The position numbers were made by a program, and so were the translations under genes. A stretch of 64,000 nucleotides of DNA from Stomoxys calcitrans (Eukaryota; Arthropoda; Insecta; Diptera; Muscidae), in assembly GCF_963082655.1 (NCBI RefSeq), contig NC_081554.1:191796206-191860205 (forward strand). The letters run 5' to 3'. The first letter of the stretch is position 1; each line of letters opens with the position of its first letter. Shown here piece after piece: positions 36,686-48,941 of the stretch. The notes below the pieces were generated by a model. It was not told where the DNA came from. It did no database searches and saw only the letters and a program-made list of their open reading frames with translations.

Positions 36686-37526
36686 TTAGAAGTCATTGGG
36701 AGAAACCATGGTACAAACTTCCAGGCAAATCGGATAAGAATTGCTCCCTCTATTGGCTCAAGAAGTCTAGACCCGTGACCGGTTTATATGGTAGCTATAT
36801 CAGGTTATAGACCAATATGAACCATACTTAGCACATTTGTTGGAACTCATAACAAAACACTTCGAGAAAAATTTCATACAAATCGGATAAGAATTGCGCC
36901 CTCTAGGGGCTTAAGAAGTCAAGATCCCGAATCGGTTTATATGACCGCTATATCAGGTTATGTATCGATTTGATCCATACTTAGTACAATTGTTGGAACT
37001 CATTAAAAACAGTTCATGCAAAATTTCAGCCAAATTGGATTAGAATTTCTCCTTCTAATGGCTCAAGAAGTCAAGACCCGAGATCGGTGTATATGGTAGC
37101 TATATCAGGTTACGGACCAATTTGAACCGTACTTAGCATAATTGTTGGAACTCATAACAAAACAATTCATGCAAAATTTCAGCCAAATCGGATAAGAATT
37201 GCGCCCTCTAGAGGCTCAAGAAATCAAGACCCGAGATCGGTTTATATGACAGTTATATCAGGTTATGTATAGATTTTAACTATACTAAGCATAGTTGTTG
37301 AAAATCATAATAAAACACTTCATGCAAAATTTCAGCCAAATCAGATGAGAATTGCGCCCTCTAGTGGCTCAAGAAGTCGAGATCCAAGATCGGTTTATAT
37401 GACAGTCATATCAGGTTATGTATCGATTTGAACCATACTTGGCACAATTGTTGGAAGTCGTACCAAAGCCAAATTGGATAAGAGTTGTAGCTCCTGGAGG
37501 CTCAAGAAGTCTCAAGACTCAATATA

Positions 37527-37754
37527 TTGAGTTGCCCAAAAAGTAATTGCGGATTTGCGGCGTTGACAAATTTTTTCACAGCTTGTGACTCTGTAATTGC
37601 ATTCTTTCTTCTGTCAGTTATCAGCTGTTACTTTTAGCTTGCTTTAGAAAAAAAGTGTAAAAAAAGTATATTTGATTAAAGTTCATTCTAAGTTTTATTA
37701 AAAATGCATTTACCTTCTTTTAAAAAATCCGCAATTACTTTTTGGGCAACCCAA
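37527..37754 (+). mobile_element. Tc1/mariner-type MITE, copy 4
   Basis: 228 bp; ends begin TTGAGTTGCCCAAAAAGTAA (one change from the family end) and finish GGGCAACCCAA, flanked by TA on both sides. Same sense as the copy at 15924. There is a small internal deletion beside the left inverted repeat. Confidence 0.92.
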
Positions 37755-38040
37755 TAGGTTTTTATAGCAGCTACCTCAAAACATGGACCCATTTGGCCCA
37801 TTTAAAATCCCTAGCGACCAACACTAATAAGAAGTAAGTTTGCAAATTTTCAAGCGCCCAGTTTTACTCCTTCGAAGTTAGCGTATTTTCGACAGACAGT
37901 CTGACGGACGGACAGATGAACATGATGAACGATATCGACTTAAAATGTCATGACGTTCAAGAATGTGTATATATACTTTATGGGGTCTTAAACGAATATT
38001 TCGTGGTGTTACAAACGCAATGACTAAATTAGTATACTTA

Positions 38041-39075
38041 CGGAAGGAAACAAGGAAATGAGCTGTTCTAGAGGAAAATCTAGACTAATAACTCAGAAAC
38101 CGAGATTTACTTTCAGCCCTTGCGTGCATGAAATGCGTGAGATGATACAGCGTGAACGCCAGGACGTCGACGGTGAAAGTCTTTAGAACCGCAAGTTAGC
38201 CATGAGGCCTATAAGAACCGGGACACGAATGTCGTGTTTAGCAAAGATGACTGCCATTATGGCCCAAACCTGTGAGGTCCAAGGTTGTAAACAATGCGTC
38301 TACCAATGCTCCCCGCACAGTAACCTGTATTTGAGTACCAATTCGAACCCACGTATTTGAACGGGTTCACCTACTTGGTTAGGCACGGAACACTACCTAA
38401 TACTCCTTCCTATCTATGGGACACAGCACCCAGTTAAAACGCAACTCTACCCCGATCTTGCGCTCTATCCCTCACCATTGCCTGAACCCAAGTTCCAAAG
38501 GCTCCTGACTCCTGAGGTAACTGATAAAATCTACGTTCAGATTTCGTAGCCTTAAAAGACCACTACCAGTAGAACCCTAAACTATTCGGAACTTATCACC
38601 TAGGAAAATAAAAAAATCTCCCTAAGCTGACATAACAGCTTTAAAGAGGGTGCGGATATTAATCAGCCCCAGGCCACTATGGCCATATATCTAAGAACGA
38701 TGTGTGTACACAAACGGGAAATGACAGCCCCAAAATGGGACTCAACAATAAACGCCGACACCCCCACGGATGACCGAACACAACCACTAAGGCAACGGGT
38801 AATAACAAAGGGCCAAGGCCTCAGTGTTAACATGGGCAAGGCAGGAGCCAGGCCGTGTTAAGCGCAGCCCTAAATCACTCTGGCGCGCACTCTGCAACAC
38901 CTCTTCATGGATAACTAGCATTATTCATGCCTCCACTATATCGCGTTCGTCTCCTACTAAATACTTCCCGGGAAAAGTTGGCCCAACTTGCAACAGTCGT
39001 CTCGCCTTCAAGGGCCCTACTGAAATCCCACATCGCTTCGCTAATTTAGCCATTTTTACTTCTAGAGAGTGCAAG
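38041..39075. other. GC-shifted block of unknown origin
   Basis: About 1 kb with visibly higher GC than its surroundings and none of the DINE or 131-bp motifs. It joins a truncated DINE end at 38040. A segment (GTGCGGATATTAATCAGCCC at 38650) matches, in reverse complement, 10138-10162 elsewhere in the window, so at least part is repetitive. The minus strand has a B-box-like GGTTCGAATT near 38340. Frames at 38679-38861 and 38824-39093 have no motif I know. It is probably a transposon fragment rather than a host gene. Confidence 0.5.
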
Positions 39076-39282
39076 TTTTTATCCAACATATGATCCATAG
39101 ATGTTCTTAACCTGATAAAGCTTTCTTTTATATGGATTTCCCGATTTTATATCTTTAACATCTCGAGGAGCTATTTTTATCCAATTGGGCTTAGTTTTTG
39201 CACGACGACTTCTAGTTTAATCTTTTTTGCCCGATTTCGCGGAAAATCTAAAGTTAGGCCCGGTCGAATTTGCCATTTTATA

Positions 39283-40299
39283 CCCTCCATAGGATGGGGG
39301 TACACTAATTTCGTCTAAGATCCGATAAAGTATACGTATTCTTGATCGTCTTGACATCATAGGTCGATTTAAGCATGATAGTCTGCCCGTCTGTATGTCG
39401 AAAGCACGCTAACTTTCAGAGGAGTAAAGCCAGTCGCTAGCAATTTCACATATATACTTCTTATTAGTGTAGGTCAGATGGGATTGTAAATGGGCCAAAT
39501 CGGTCCAAGTTTTGATATAGCTGCCATATAAACCGATCGCAATTATTATCCGATTTGGCTGCCAGCGTTTTATTATGACTTCCAACAACCCTGCCAAGTA
39601 TGGTCCAAATCGGTTCATAACCTAATATAGCTCCGATGAGCCGATAGATTGCGCAATTATTATGCAATTTGGCTGAAATTCAGCATAAAGTGTTAAGGTA
39701 TGACCATCAACAGCTGTACCAAGTATGATTCAAATCTATCCATAACCTCATATAGCTCCCATATAAACGGATTTCGGATCTTGACTTCTTTAGCCGCTAG
39801 AGGGCGCAATAATTATCCGACTTGGCTAAAATTTAGCATGAAGAGTTTTGAGTTGACCATCAACAACTGCACCAAGTATGGCTCAAATCGGTTCATAACC
39901 TGATATAGCTCCCTTATAAACCGATTTCCAATCTTGACTCTGACTTGAGACAATTATCATCCGATTTAGCTGAAATTTTGCATGACCATCAATAACTGTA
40001 CCAAGTATGGCTCAAATCGGTTCATAACCATATATAGCTCCCATATAAATTGCTTTCAAATCTTGAATTCTTGAACCGCTAGATGGCGCAAATATTATCC
40101 GATTTAATTCAAATTTTGCATGCAGTGTTTTATTCCAACTTCTAATAAATGTGTCAAGTATGGTTCAATTTGGTCCATAACCTGATATAGCTAGTATATA
40201 ATCCGATCTTGGATCTTGACATCGTGAGCTTCTAGAGGGCTTCATTATTACCCGATATAACTGAAATTTTGCATGAAATGTTCTGGTTTGACCATCAAC
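39283..40299 (+). mobile_element. DINE-1-like element, 5' part and about six internal units
   Basis: The 5' end TATACCCTCCATAGGATGGG and an eroded core (CGTATTCTTGATCGTCTTGA, then GCCCGTCTGTATGTCG) are followed by units with CCATATAAACGGATTTCGG. No hairpin end; it runs into the next subfamily near 40300. A further short 3' fragment lies at 39090-39280. Confidence 0.7.
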
Positions 40300-40646
40300 A
40301 AGTGCTCATATGTTATCCGATTCTCTCGAAATTTGCTAGGAACGATTTTCTAATGACTCTAAATATTACTGATTAATTTTATAGAAATCAGTTCAGATTT
40401 AGATATAGCTGCCATATGCAATGCAAGCGCATTTATTGACCAAACTTGCCAAAATTGTGCATAAAGCTTTCCTCGATGTCTGTTTGGTCAAAATCGATTC
40501 AGTCTTAGATGTAGCTCCCAAATATATGTTCGTCAGATTTGGGGTAATTTTCAATAATGTTGTCATTGGTCCGTAATTATTGCAGTTTGAAAATATTTGC
40601 TTTGCTCGAAATTATTATAAAGTCGGCACAGCCCGAATTTTGGCCT
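40300..40646 (+). mobile_element. DINE-like 3' end fragment of the AGTCGG-hairpin subfamily
   Basis: Internal units (GCTAGGAACGATTTTCTAAT, GATGTAGCTCCCAAATATAT) run into AAAGTCGGCACAGCCCGAAT, the same stem sequence as the right end of the 25484-27181 element, followed at once by the TTTTA array. Confidence 0.65.
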
Positions 40647-40980
40647 TATTTTATTTTACTTTACTTTACTTTATTTTATGTTATTTTATTTTATTTTTTT
40701 TATTTTATTTTATTTTATTTTATTTTATTTTATTTTATTTTATTTTATTTTATTTTATTTTATTTTATTTTATTTTATTTTATTTTATTTTATTTTATTT
40801 TATTTTATTTTATTTTATTTTATTTTATTTTATTTTATTTTATTTTATTTTATTTTATTTTATTTTATTTTATTTTATTTTATTTTATTTTATTTTATTT
40901 TATTTTATTTTATTTTATTTAATTTTATTTTATTTTATTTTATTTTATTTTATTTTATTTTATTTTATTTTATTTTATTA
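40647..40980 (+). repeat. (TTTTA)n pentanucleotide array, about 330 bp
   Basis: More than sixty near-perfect copies of TTTTA with a few interruptions (TTTTACTTTA at the left, a 7-T run near 40696, TTTAATTTTA at 40919). Because 5 is prime to 3, several plus frames stay open and read FYFILFYFIL; this is not coding. It begins directly after a DINE-type terminal hairpin. Confidence 0.97.
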
Positions 40981-40999
40981 AATACAATTTTTAGTTTTT

Positions 41000-42309
41000 C
41001 TTTACGTTGCTTTTTAACAAAACGAAAATTAGTTTTTTATTCCAATTCTTACCTTTTAGTTTTGTTATTCAGTGTAATTTTCCGCTTTTAATAAAAATAA
41101 ATAGGTGCTTATGTTCTTTTTGTAACTTTTTTCCAAATTTGTTTAATTACCCATTAGGTTTTATTTTTTATTTTTTTTTTTTGTATTAATTTTCTTTTAT
41201 CAAATTTAATTAATTTTTGCCAATTTTCGTGAATTTATGTGTGTGCTTTTTTTTCTTTAGTTATAGTTAGGTTCACTAGTTGTCACTTTTATTTTTTATT
41301 CATTAATTTTTTTAGAAAAAAATTATTATTATGTTAAAATAAATCATTAAAATCTGTTCTCGCAATATTCTTCGCATTGGATTAAGTCAAATTCGTTTCT
41401 TTCTTTTTTTCACTAGGAAATCTTTAACAGTCGAAATTGCCTTCGAAAACACACGAGCACTAGGTCAAGGAATTTTTGCTCTCTTCGGTTTGATTTCCGT
41501 TCTACAATAAAAATAAACAACACTCAACTTTCTTCATTTATTCAGATGTATTATTGATTATTAGATTATTATTAGAAGAAGAAGAAGAATTGAAGAATTT
41601 TTATTTAAACAACAAAGCTCGTCTTAACGTTATCGTGCGCAAATCCGAACTGAAATTGCGGGAAAACAAATTTGAAAACTTGGGCGCAAAACAGACACCA
41701 CACCACAACGCCAGCGCAGCCATTTACGAACGCAGCCAACGTCAGCCACACGCATTAACAACAAGAGCATAAACAAAACATTGTCATCGGCCAGCAAGCA
41801 GTAAGAACACCCGTTATTACACCACAGCTTTCCAATGGGTCTGTCAAAGCAGTGAGTACGAGAGCTTCAATGAATGTTTGCAAAAGCCACATCAGCAGCC
41901 ATGACAGCGACGCTAGCAGCGCCCAACATTAAAGCATCATCCATTGAAATGTTGCATTAACATTAGGCATAAAATATTACGAGCAACATGTTATATATGT
42001 GCCGCCTCTTGTGTGTGTGCCTGCCTGCCTGCCTGCTTGCCAGCCTTCTTTAACAAGCCGAAGCCGAGTGAGCAATTTAACGAATCTTAGCCGAAGCATT
42101 TATTCAACACAAATCGGGCATGAAACCCATCGCCAACATCATAATCATCTAAGCATGTTTGTTTGCATGTCAAGTATTTACATTGGGCAAACAACACTTT
42201 CATAGAACATTTACCACAAGAGACACACACAACACTGGCAACCAGCCGCATCATATGCATGTAGGCCCCCCACTCTTGATTAAAGCATAAAAAACTGAAA
42301 ACAAAACAA
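41000..42309. other. No supported gene; AT-rich, then mixed-composition single-copy DNA
   Basis: 41000-41560 is T-rich. A 72-codon frame at 41554-41772 (LLLEEEEELKNFYLNNKARL) has more balanced composition but no recognisable motif or splice context. A (CTGC)n-like tract lies near 42020-42045. This is one of the few stretches with little repeat content. Confidence 0.5.
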
Positions 42310-42924
42310 CTAAAAAGGCATTAAGTTTGGTCAGACCGAACTTTGGATACCCACCACGTCGATTATATATTTTAACGACCTTTCGCCATAATCCGATGAA
42401 AAAATGCACCATTTATGAACCCATAGCAGCTATATGGAAATATGTTCCGTTTTGGACTAAACTCGGCACGGAAGTCGAGTGGTCTAATAAATACAATTAG
42501 CTGTTCAAGTTGGTAAAACAGAATATGACAACTACATCCAAATATAAACCGATCTGAACCGTATATGGCACGCATATCGAAAATCCTAACATAGGTCACT
42601 ATGCCAAATTTCAGCGAAATCTGATAATAAATGCGTCTTTTAAGAGCTCTAGTCCCTAAATCGAGAGATTGGTCTATTTGGTCAGCTTTATTCATGCATG
42701 AAGAGATCGGGACTATATTGAACACGGATATTGAAGAGCCTAAAAGAGCTTTCATGGGCCCAGGACCTTAAATCAGAAGATCGGTCTATTTGGAAGCTGT
42801 ATTCATATATAGACCAATGGGGGACCAGAACGAACGTGGACGTCGAAGGGCCTTACACAGCTCAGTGTGCCAAATTTCAGCGAAATTGGGTAATGAACGC
42901 TGCTTTATGAGCCCGAGTATTGAA

Positions 42925-44735
42925 ATCGGTGTAGAAACAATCCGGAAAATTGTGTCAGCCTTAGCGAGGGAAAAAGGAAGGTGGATCACCTATCTGGCTC
43001 AAGAAGCTGTAAAGCGAATAAGCGGAAGTTGCGAATTCTTTACTGTCACAGATAGTGTTGGAGCAAATCGAGGACGTAACAGTAATTAGCGAGCAGTACT
43101 CAAAAAAAGAAATTGATCAGTGGTTCTTGAGGACTTAGCAGAAACAACAGCAATATGGATCAATCTGAGAACAGGGAGCAGAGGCAGAGGAAACAGATCT
43201 TATCGGAAGAGTTCAGAATTTTTAAAGAAATATATGACATCCGAAATTTGGTTCACTGGGAATATTTAGTTGATACTTGACTTCAAGCGACAATATCAAA
43301 GAATTCGGCACAAAAGTCGTAGCCAAAGAAAGCAATATAAGTGGCGCTGAAGGTCAAACCATAACGACAGGTGACCTAAACTCACGAGCTATAGAACAGG
43401 GTTCAAAAACGACCAACAAGAGAGGCAGAAGTATTGTGGGAAGAGTTCCTACCGGTCCGCAGTTAAAATTGTCTGCTTAAATAGCGATCGGGATAACGGC
43501 TCAACTAAGCAGACTTATGGCGAAAATAGAAGGGTTACTTCCCAAAAAGAGGAAACTTCTATGGAAGCTTGTAATAGCATCCTCTTATAGGGGTGCGAGA
43601 TCTAGGCATATAGGCCCCATGTCAGGCACAGGGCACAACAGTTGATTGGTGTTCAGCGAACCTCTGCACTAAAATTCAATCAGCTCTGCTAATCAGACAG
43701 ACAATCCTCCTTGAAATAGATATTCGAGTGGACAAAGTAGTCATCACGACAAGGAAGGCGGTAAATTACCTCGGAATTCGACTGGACTACAAACTGCCAT
43801 TCGGTTCGCAAACAAAATTCTCTGCTCAAAGAGCGATCGGAATCACGGCCCAACTGATCACGGCGAACATAGAAGGGTCACTACCCAAAAAGAGGAAACT
43901 GTTATTGAAAGCTTGTTATAGCATCCTCTTATATGGGTGCGAGATCTGAGCCGATAGCCTCCATGCCAGGCACAGAGCACAACTGCTATTCAGTGTTCGG
44001 CGAACCGCTGCACTAAGAGTGGCATCGGCGTATAGGACCGTTTCGGCTGCTGCAGTGCAGATAATAGCGAGAATGCAACCGCTAGCGACCTCTATAGATG
44101 GATCGTGTCTTAAAGAATACATTCGGTTTCGGATCGCTTATTGCATTAAAAAAATTGCGCATTTTCAGGGAAAATATCAATTGATATTCAGACAAAAATT
44201 AAAATATCGATAGTGCCATCGATATTTTGTCAGCTCTACCGGACAGGGATATTTAAGGAAATACTAGCACTAGTGCATCAATCCTTTTTGCCTCTACGAA
44301 GATGAAGAAAACATGGTTAACGCTGAACTTACGCCTTACACTCCACACGAACGGAGGAACCACGCGCGTCCCTTGAAGATCAGATCAGATCAGATCAGGG
44401 TCAATAACTTCAGAAAATGTTGTAGACAAAATGATCAGAAGTATTGACAACTGAACCGCAATAGCAAGATACAGCGAAGAAGTCCTAAGTCAAAAAAAAT
44501 ATGATCTCGATGAGGCAAAAGTGGTCTCGACGACGGGGGCTTAGACGCAAGCGATGAAATGCACGAAGGTGAAAGAACCGATTTGAGAGCCACCTCGAAG
44601 TAATGCGAAAGCGGTGCCTTAGCGGACTTGACTTTCAGCGGCGATAAGATGGGTTTTTAGTCGGTAAAGCAGATTGTAAACCCAACATAACACATAAGTG
44701 ACTAAGTGCATGCAGCAATGTATTTTCCAATTTTC
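42925..44735 (+). pseudogene. LINE remnant (R1/LOA-like) with a duplicated RT 3' section
   Basis: At 43728-43949 the frame reads KAVNYLGIRLDYKLPFG and ends LLYGCEI; 44019-44100 continues ASAYRTVSAAAVQIIA. Both are typical of the thumb region after the RT catalytic core in R1/LOA-type LINEs. A second, more decayed copy of the same section lies at about 43458-43670, so the thumb region is present twice in direct orientation. 42950-43450 may be an ORF1-like part, and 44270-44660 a 3' UTR. No YADD motif is found, so catalysis is lost. Confidence 0.65.
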
Positions 44736-44958
44736 ACAAAAAAGGACTAAAATAGGGAGATCGGTATATATGGCAACTATATCCAAATATAGACCGATCG
44801 GGACCATATTGGGCACGGATGTCGAGAAGCTTAACATAGCTCACTTTGTCGAACTAACGTAATCAGATAATAAAGGGCCCAATGCCTTAAATCAGCAGAT
44901 CAACCTATATGGCAACTATATCCATGTATAAATTGGGGGCATATTGAACACGGATATA

Positions 44959-45555
44959 AAGGGTGAATTTTTTGAGGTTAGGATTTTCATGCATTAGTAT
45001 TTGACAGATCACGTGGGATTTCAGACATGGTGTCAAAGAGAAAGATGCTCAGTATGCTTTGACATTTCATCATGAATAGACTTACTAACGAGCAACGCTT
45101 GCAAATCATTGAATTTTATTACCAAAATCAGTGTTCGGTTCGAAATGTATTCATTCACCGTTCAGCGATGAGGCTCATTTCTGGTTGAATGGCTACGTAA
45201 ATAAGCAAAATTGCCGCATTTGGAGTGAAGAGCAACCGGAAGCCGTTCAAGAACTGCCCATGCATCCCGAAAAATGCACTGTTTGGTGTGGTTTGTACGC
45301 TGGTGGAATCATTGGACCGTATTTTTTCAAAGATGCTGTTGGACGCAACGTTACGGTGAATGAACACATTTCGAACCGAACACTGATTTTGGTAATAAAA
45401 TTCAATGATTTGCAAGCGTTGCTCGTTAGTAAGTCTATTCATGATGAAATGTCAAAGCATACTGAGCATCTTTCTCTTTGACACCATGTCTAAAATCCCA
45501 CGTGATCTGTCAAATACTAATGCATGAAAATCCTAACCTCAAAAAAATCACCCTT
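44959..45555. mobile_element. Palindromic Tc1/mariner-type element with 203-bp inverted arms
   Basis: The left arm 44959-45161 and right arm 45353-45555 are reverse complements with three mismatches in 203 positions. The element is flanked by TA at 44957-44958 and 45556-45557, and its ends begin AAGGGTGA. Each arm contains the start of a transposase (ATG at 45072 in the left arm; MNRLTNEQRLQIIEFYYQ). The 191-bp centre encodes part of the DDE region (DEAHFWLNGYVNKQNCRIW) in another frame. It cannot encode an intact transposase. A transcript through it would fold into a long hairpin. Confidence 0.9.
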
Positions 45556-46072
45556 TAGAAGGTCCCAACACAACTCACTGTCCCAAATTTCAGCGAAATC
45601 GGATAATAAATGCGCCTCTTATGGGCCAAAGACCTTAAATCGGGGAAACGGTCGATTGGCATATCTGTATATCCAAATATAGCTTGATAATGTCCATACT
45701 CAGTACGTATGTCGAGGAGCCTTACGCAACACATTGTGACAAATTTCAGCGAAATCGAATAATAAATATGACTTTAACGCGTCTTAGACCCTTAATCGGT
45801 AGATCGGTCTATATCAAGATGTAGTCCCATGCAGCCCATCTTCGAGCTTAACCTGTCCATGGATAAAAAGAAGAAGATTTCAACTAATTATCTTCATTTC
45901 TAACTTCTGTAGCGTGATTTCAGCAGACAGACGGACGGACCTTGCTAGATCGTCATAGATATTTACGACGATCAAGAATATATATACTTTATAGTGTCGG
46001 AAATGGATATTTCGATGTGTTGCAAACGGTATAACAACTTGAATATACCCCCATTCTTCAGTGGTGGGTATA

Positions 46073-46439
46073 ACAAAAACACCCAAAACAAGCCTCTGCT
46101 AAGTTGCCATGGACAGCGACAGACAGCAGCAGGCGTAGACAGAGAGATAACCAAATCAAAGTGTTGTGTATATACGGCATTCAACCGCCAGACATAACAG
46201 ACAGCAGCATAGCATAAAATCGAAATCCATAGGGAAATGTTAACGGACATTAACAACAGTCCCTGAAATTAATACAGCTTAATGTTGTGGGATATGTGTG
46301 AAATTACTTTAACATGTTGCCCTTATCTAACAGTGATGGCTAATGCATAGGAACTGTTATAAAGCCATGACAGTAAAGGAGTTAAAGTTATTTAAATTCT
46401 AAAGGGTTCAAGATCTCATATCGATTGTCATCGGTTAAA
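46073..46439. other. No supported gene
   Basis: Single-copy-looking sequence between two mobile elements, with nothing I recognise on either strand. Confidence 0.5.
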
Positions 46440-46933
46440 TAGACAAGTGAATGTGTGTTAAGTTCGGCTGGTCCGAATCTTCGAAAAGAATTGCTCTTTG
46501 TTGGAGCTCAAGATCTCAATTTAAGAAATCAGTGTAGATGGGAGTTATATTATGATATGGACCCATTGGAATCGTGCTTGATTTTGATCTTGGAGATCAT
46601 AAGAGAATTCATCGTTCAACATTTCAGTCAAATCGGTTAAGAATTGTGCCTTCAAGAGTCTTAATAAGTCGAATCGGGAGATTAGTTCACATGGGGGTTG
46701 CAGTGGAGGAAAAAATAGACCTGAATTGTCAGTTTATAGACTGATCCGATTCATACAGGCATGGATGTTGAAACACATTATAGAAGCCAAATCGAATGAA
46801 AATTGAGGCCTGTAAGGGCTTAAGAAATCATAACCGGGGTTCGGTTTATATTGGGACTATATCCAAGTCTTTAACAATGTGGTCGATTTGCAATCCTCAA
46901 TGGCCTAGAGTGACTCACATAAGTATTCTTTTT
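46440..46933 (-). mobile_element. DINE-1-like 3' end fragment
   Basis: TGTGTTAAGTTCGGCTGGTCCGAATCT marks the 3' terminus in reverse complement, followed by about three internal units, then a direct join to the next element at 46934. Confidence 0.65.
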
Positions 46934-48075
46934 AACCCACCACCATGGATGGGGTGTACTAATCTAGTCATTCACCTCGAAGTAACACCTCGAAGTATTG
47001 ATCTGCGACCCATAAAGTATATATATTATGGATTGTCTAGACATTCTTAGTCGAACTAGCCATGTCCGTCCGTCCATCCGTCTGTCGAAATCACGATAGC
47101 GGTCGAACGCGAAGAGCGATCCGCTTGAAATTTTACACAGATACTTTATATTAATGTAGATCGTTGGGGATTGCAAATAGGCCATATCGGTTCAGATTCA
47201 GATATAAATTCCATATAAACCGATTTCCCGATTTGATTTCTTGAGGCCCTGCAAGCCGCAATTTTTGTCCCATTTGGCTAAAATTTTGGAAAAAGTGTTC
47301 CATTATGACTTACAACAACTGTGCCATGTACGGCCCAAATCTGTCTTTAACCTTATGGAGCTTCCATATAAACCGATCTCGCGATTTGACTTCTTGAGCC
47401 GCTGGAAGCCGCACTTTTTGCCCGATTTGGCTGAAATTTTGTATGCGGTGTTCAGTTAACTAGACATAGCTCCCATATAAACCGATCTCCCGATTTGACT
47501 TCTTGAGTCCCTGGAAGCCGCAATGTTTTTCCGACTTAGACAAAATTTTATACATAGTGTTTTGTTACGACTTCCATCAACTGTGCCAAATACGGTCCAA
47601 ATCGGCTTATAACCTTATATTGCTTCCATATTAACCGATCTCCCGATTTGATTTCTTAAGCCCTTACAAGCCGCAATTTTTGTCTGATTTGGCTGAAACT
47701 TTACATGTAGTGATCTGTTATGACTTTCAACAACTGCACTACGTAAAGTCTTCTTCTTAAGTCCTTACAAACCGTAATTTTTGTCCGGTTTGGCTGAAAA
47801 AATTTCATGCGGTGTTCTGTTACGGCTTCCTACAACTGTGCCAAATACGGTCCAAATCAGTCTATAACCTGATATAGCTCCCATATAAACAGGTCTCTCG
47901 ATTATCCTTGTTCGGTTCCTATAAGCTTAAATTTTTGCTAATTTGACAGAACTTTGGTATATAGAATAAAATTATGCCCTTCAATTAAATTTAGTTTCAT
48001 AAATTGTTAGCAGAATCCATGGTGGCGGATTTCCAAGATTCGGCCAGACCGAACTTAACACGCTTTAACTTGTTG
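46934..48075 (+). mobile_element. DINE-1-like element
   Basis: 5' end TAACCCACCACCATGGATGG, core AGTATATATATTATGGATTG, then GTCCGTCCGTCCATCCGTC, about six internal units, and a 3' end with the degraded hairpin TTCGGCCAGACCGAA and CGCTTTAACTTG. Confidence 0.78.
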
Positions 48076-48941
48076 GTCCTTTTTCTATTTATTATTGCCT
48101 CCACCTTTCCCCGTCTTAAGGTTCTAATGACTCGTTCTTCGATTTCGCGATCGCTTGGTTAATTACATATCGTTGTGATTTGGATTTAAGGTAAGCTTGT
48201 TACCTGTATAGCAAAATGCTGAATAAAAGTATGCGTCTACCTCCTTCATAAATTTATTTTTTTGTTTTCGTTTTATTTGTGTTACGGCGAACAATAAATG
48301 TTACAAACTTTACAACATAATGTTGTTACTTTACCTCTGTTAATAACATATGCATTAATGTTAAGAGTTAATGCCTTTCAACATAATTTATTTAAATTAT
48401 GTGTGAGATTTTTTCCCCACACACCATTAACATAACAAAACAACACCCATATGGCTATATTAACAGTTTGTTGCTTACTACTAGCATTAACTTCCGCACT
48501 TTGTGAGAGTAGTGCCAGCGCAGCATTCTTGGAAATGATTCACTGCATTGCTCTCATGTCCATTGTTTGTTTAACAGCATAATTGACTATGGGCCAGTCA
48601 GCCAGCAAGCCAAGTGCACTGTTATCTTCATTACAGACGCCTATTCTCTTTGCAATGCTGTGCAGCTATGCTAAATGTGCATTTGTTGTTGGCTATGCAC
48701 TAAACACACTCACACACATATTGGTAAATATTATGGGATTTTATTTACTCACAGTTGACATGATGATGTAAATATTGCATACATTAGCATTCTTTTCTTG
48801 GGATATCCTAGTGATCACCTACCCAACTGAGGATGGTTAGACCTTGTTTAGAGTTTGGCATAAAGTGGGTAGAAGAAAAGAAGAACTAAAATATAGAAAA
48901 AATATGTTTGAATGAACATTTTTTTAAATGAAAAATATAAT
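48076..48941. other. No supported gene
   Basis: Single-copy-looking sequence. A 62-codon frame at 48583-48771 has no motif and ordinary AT-rich context, so it is not called. Confidence 0.55.

Larger units (their letters stand above)
35426..38040 (-). mobile_element. DINE-1-like element, interrupted by a SINE/transposase block and a MITE
   Basis: The 3' end AAACAAGTAAAAACGTGC with hairpin starts at 35426. Element sequence stops near 35640 and resumes at about 36690 with regular 153-bp units up to a 5' core near 37900-38035 (GACGGACGGACAG, GTGTATATATACTTTATGGG), truncated before the terminal TATACCC. A MITE lies at 37527-37754. Confidence 0.75.
42310..46072 (-). mobile_element. DINE-1-like element split by a LINE and by a palindromic transposon
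   Basis: The 3' end is at 42310 (GGCATTAAGTTTGGTCAGAC) and the 5' end at about 46072 (CCCCCATTCTTCAGTGGTGG). Element sequence is visible at 42310-42920, 44740-44958 and 45558-46072. The two gaps hold a LINE remnant and a 597-bp foldback element. The 5' core (ACGATCAAGAATATATATAC) at 45967 is well preserved. Confidence 0.72.

Noticed and set aside
38330..38350. tRNA B-box on the minus strand in the GC-shifted block
   Set aside because: No matching A box at proper distance and no cloverleaf could be drawn.
40557..41091. Three long plus-strand frames rich in FYFIL
   Set aside because: They are translations of the (TTTTA)n array; a five-base repeat leaves several frames open by arithmetic.
42310..44735. 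Captured host gene between DINE fragments
   Set aside because: Recognisable residues match the LINE RT thumb region, not a host protein.
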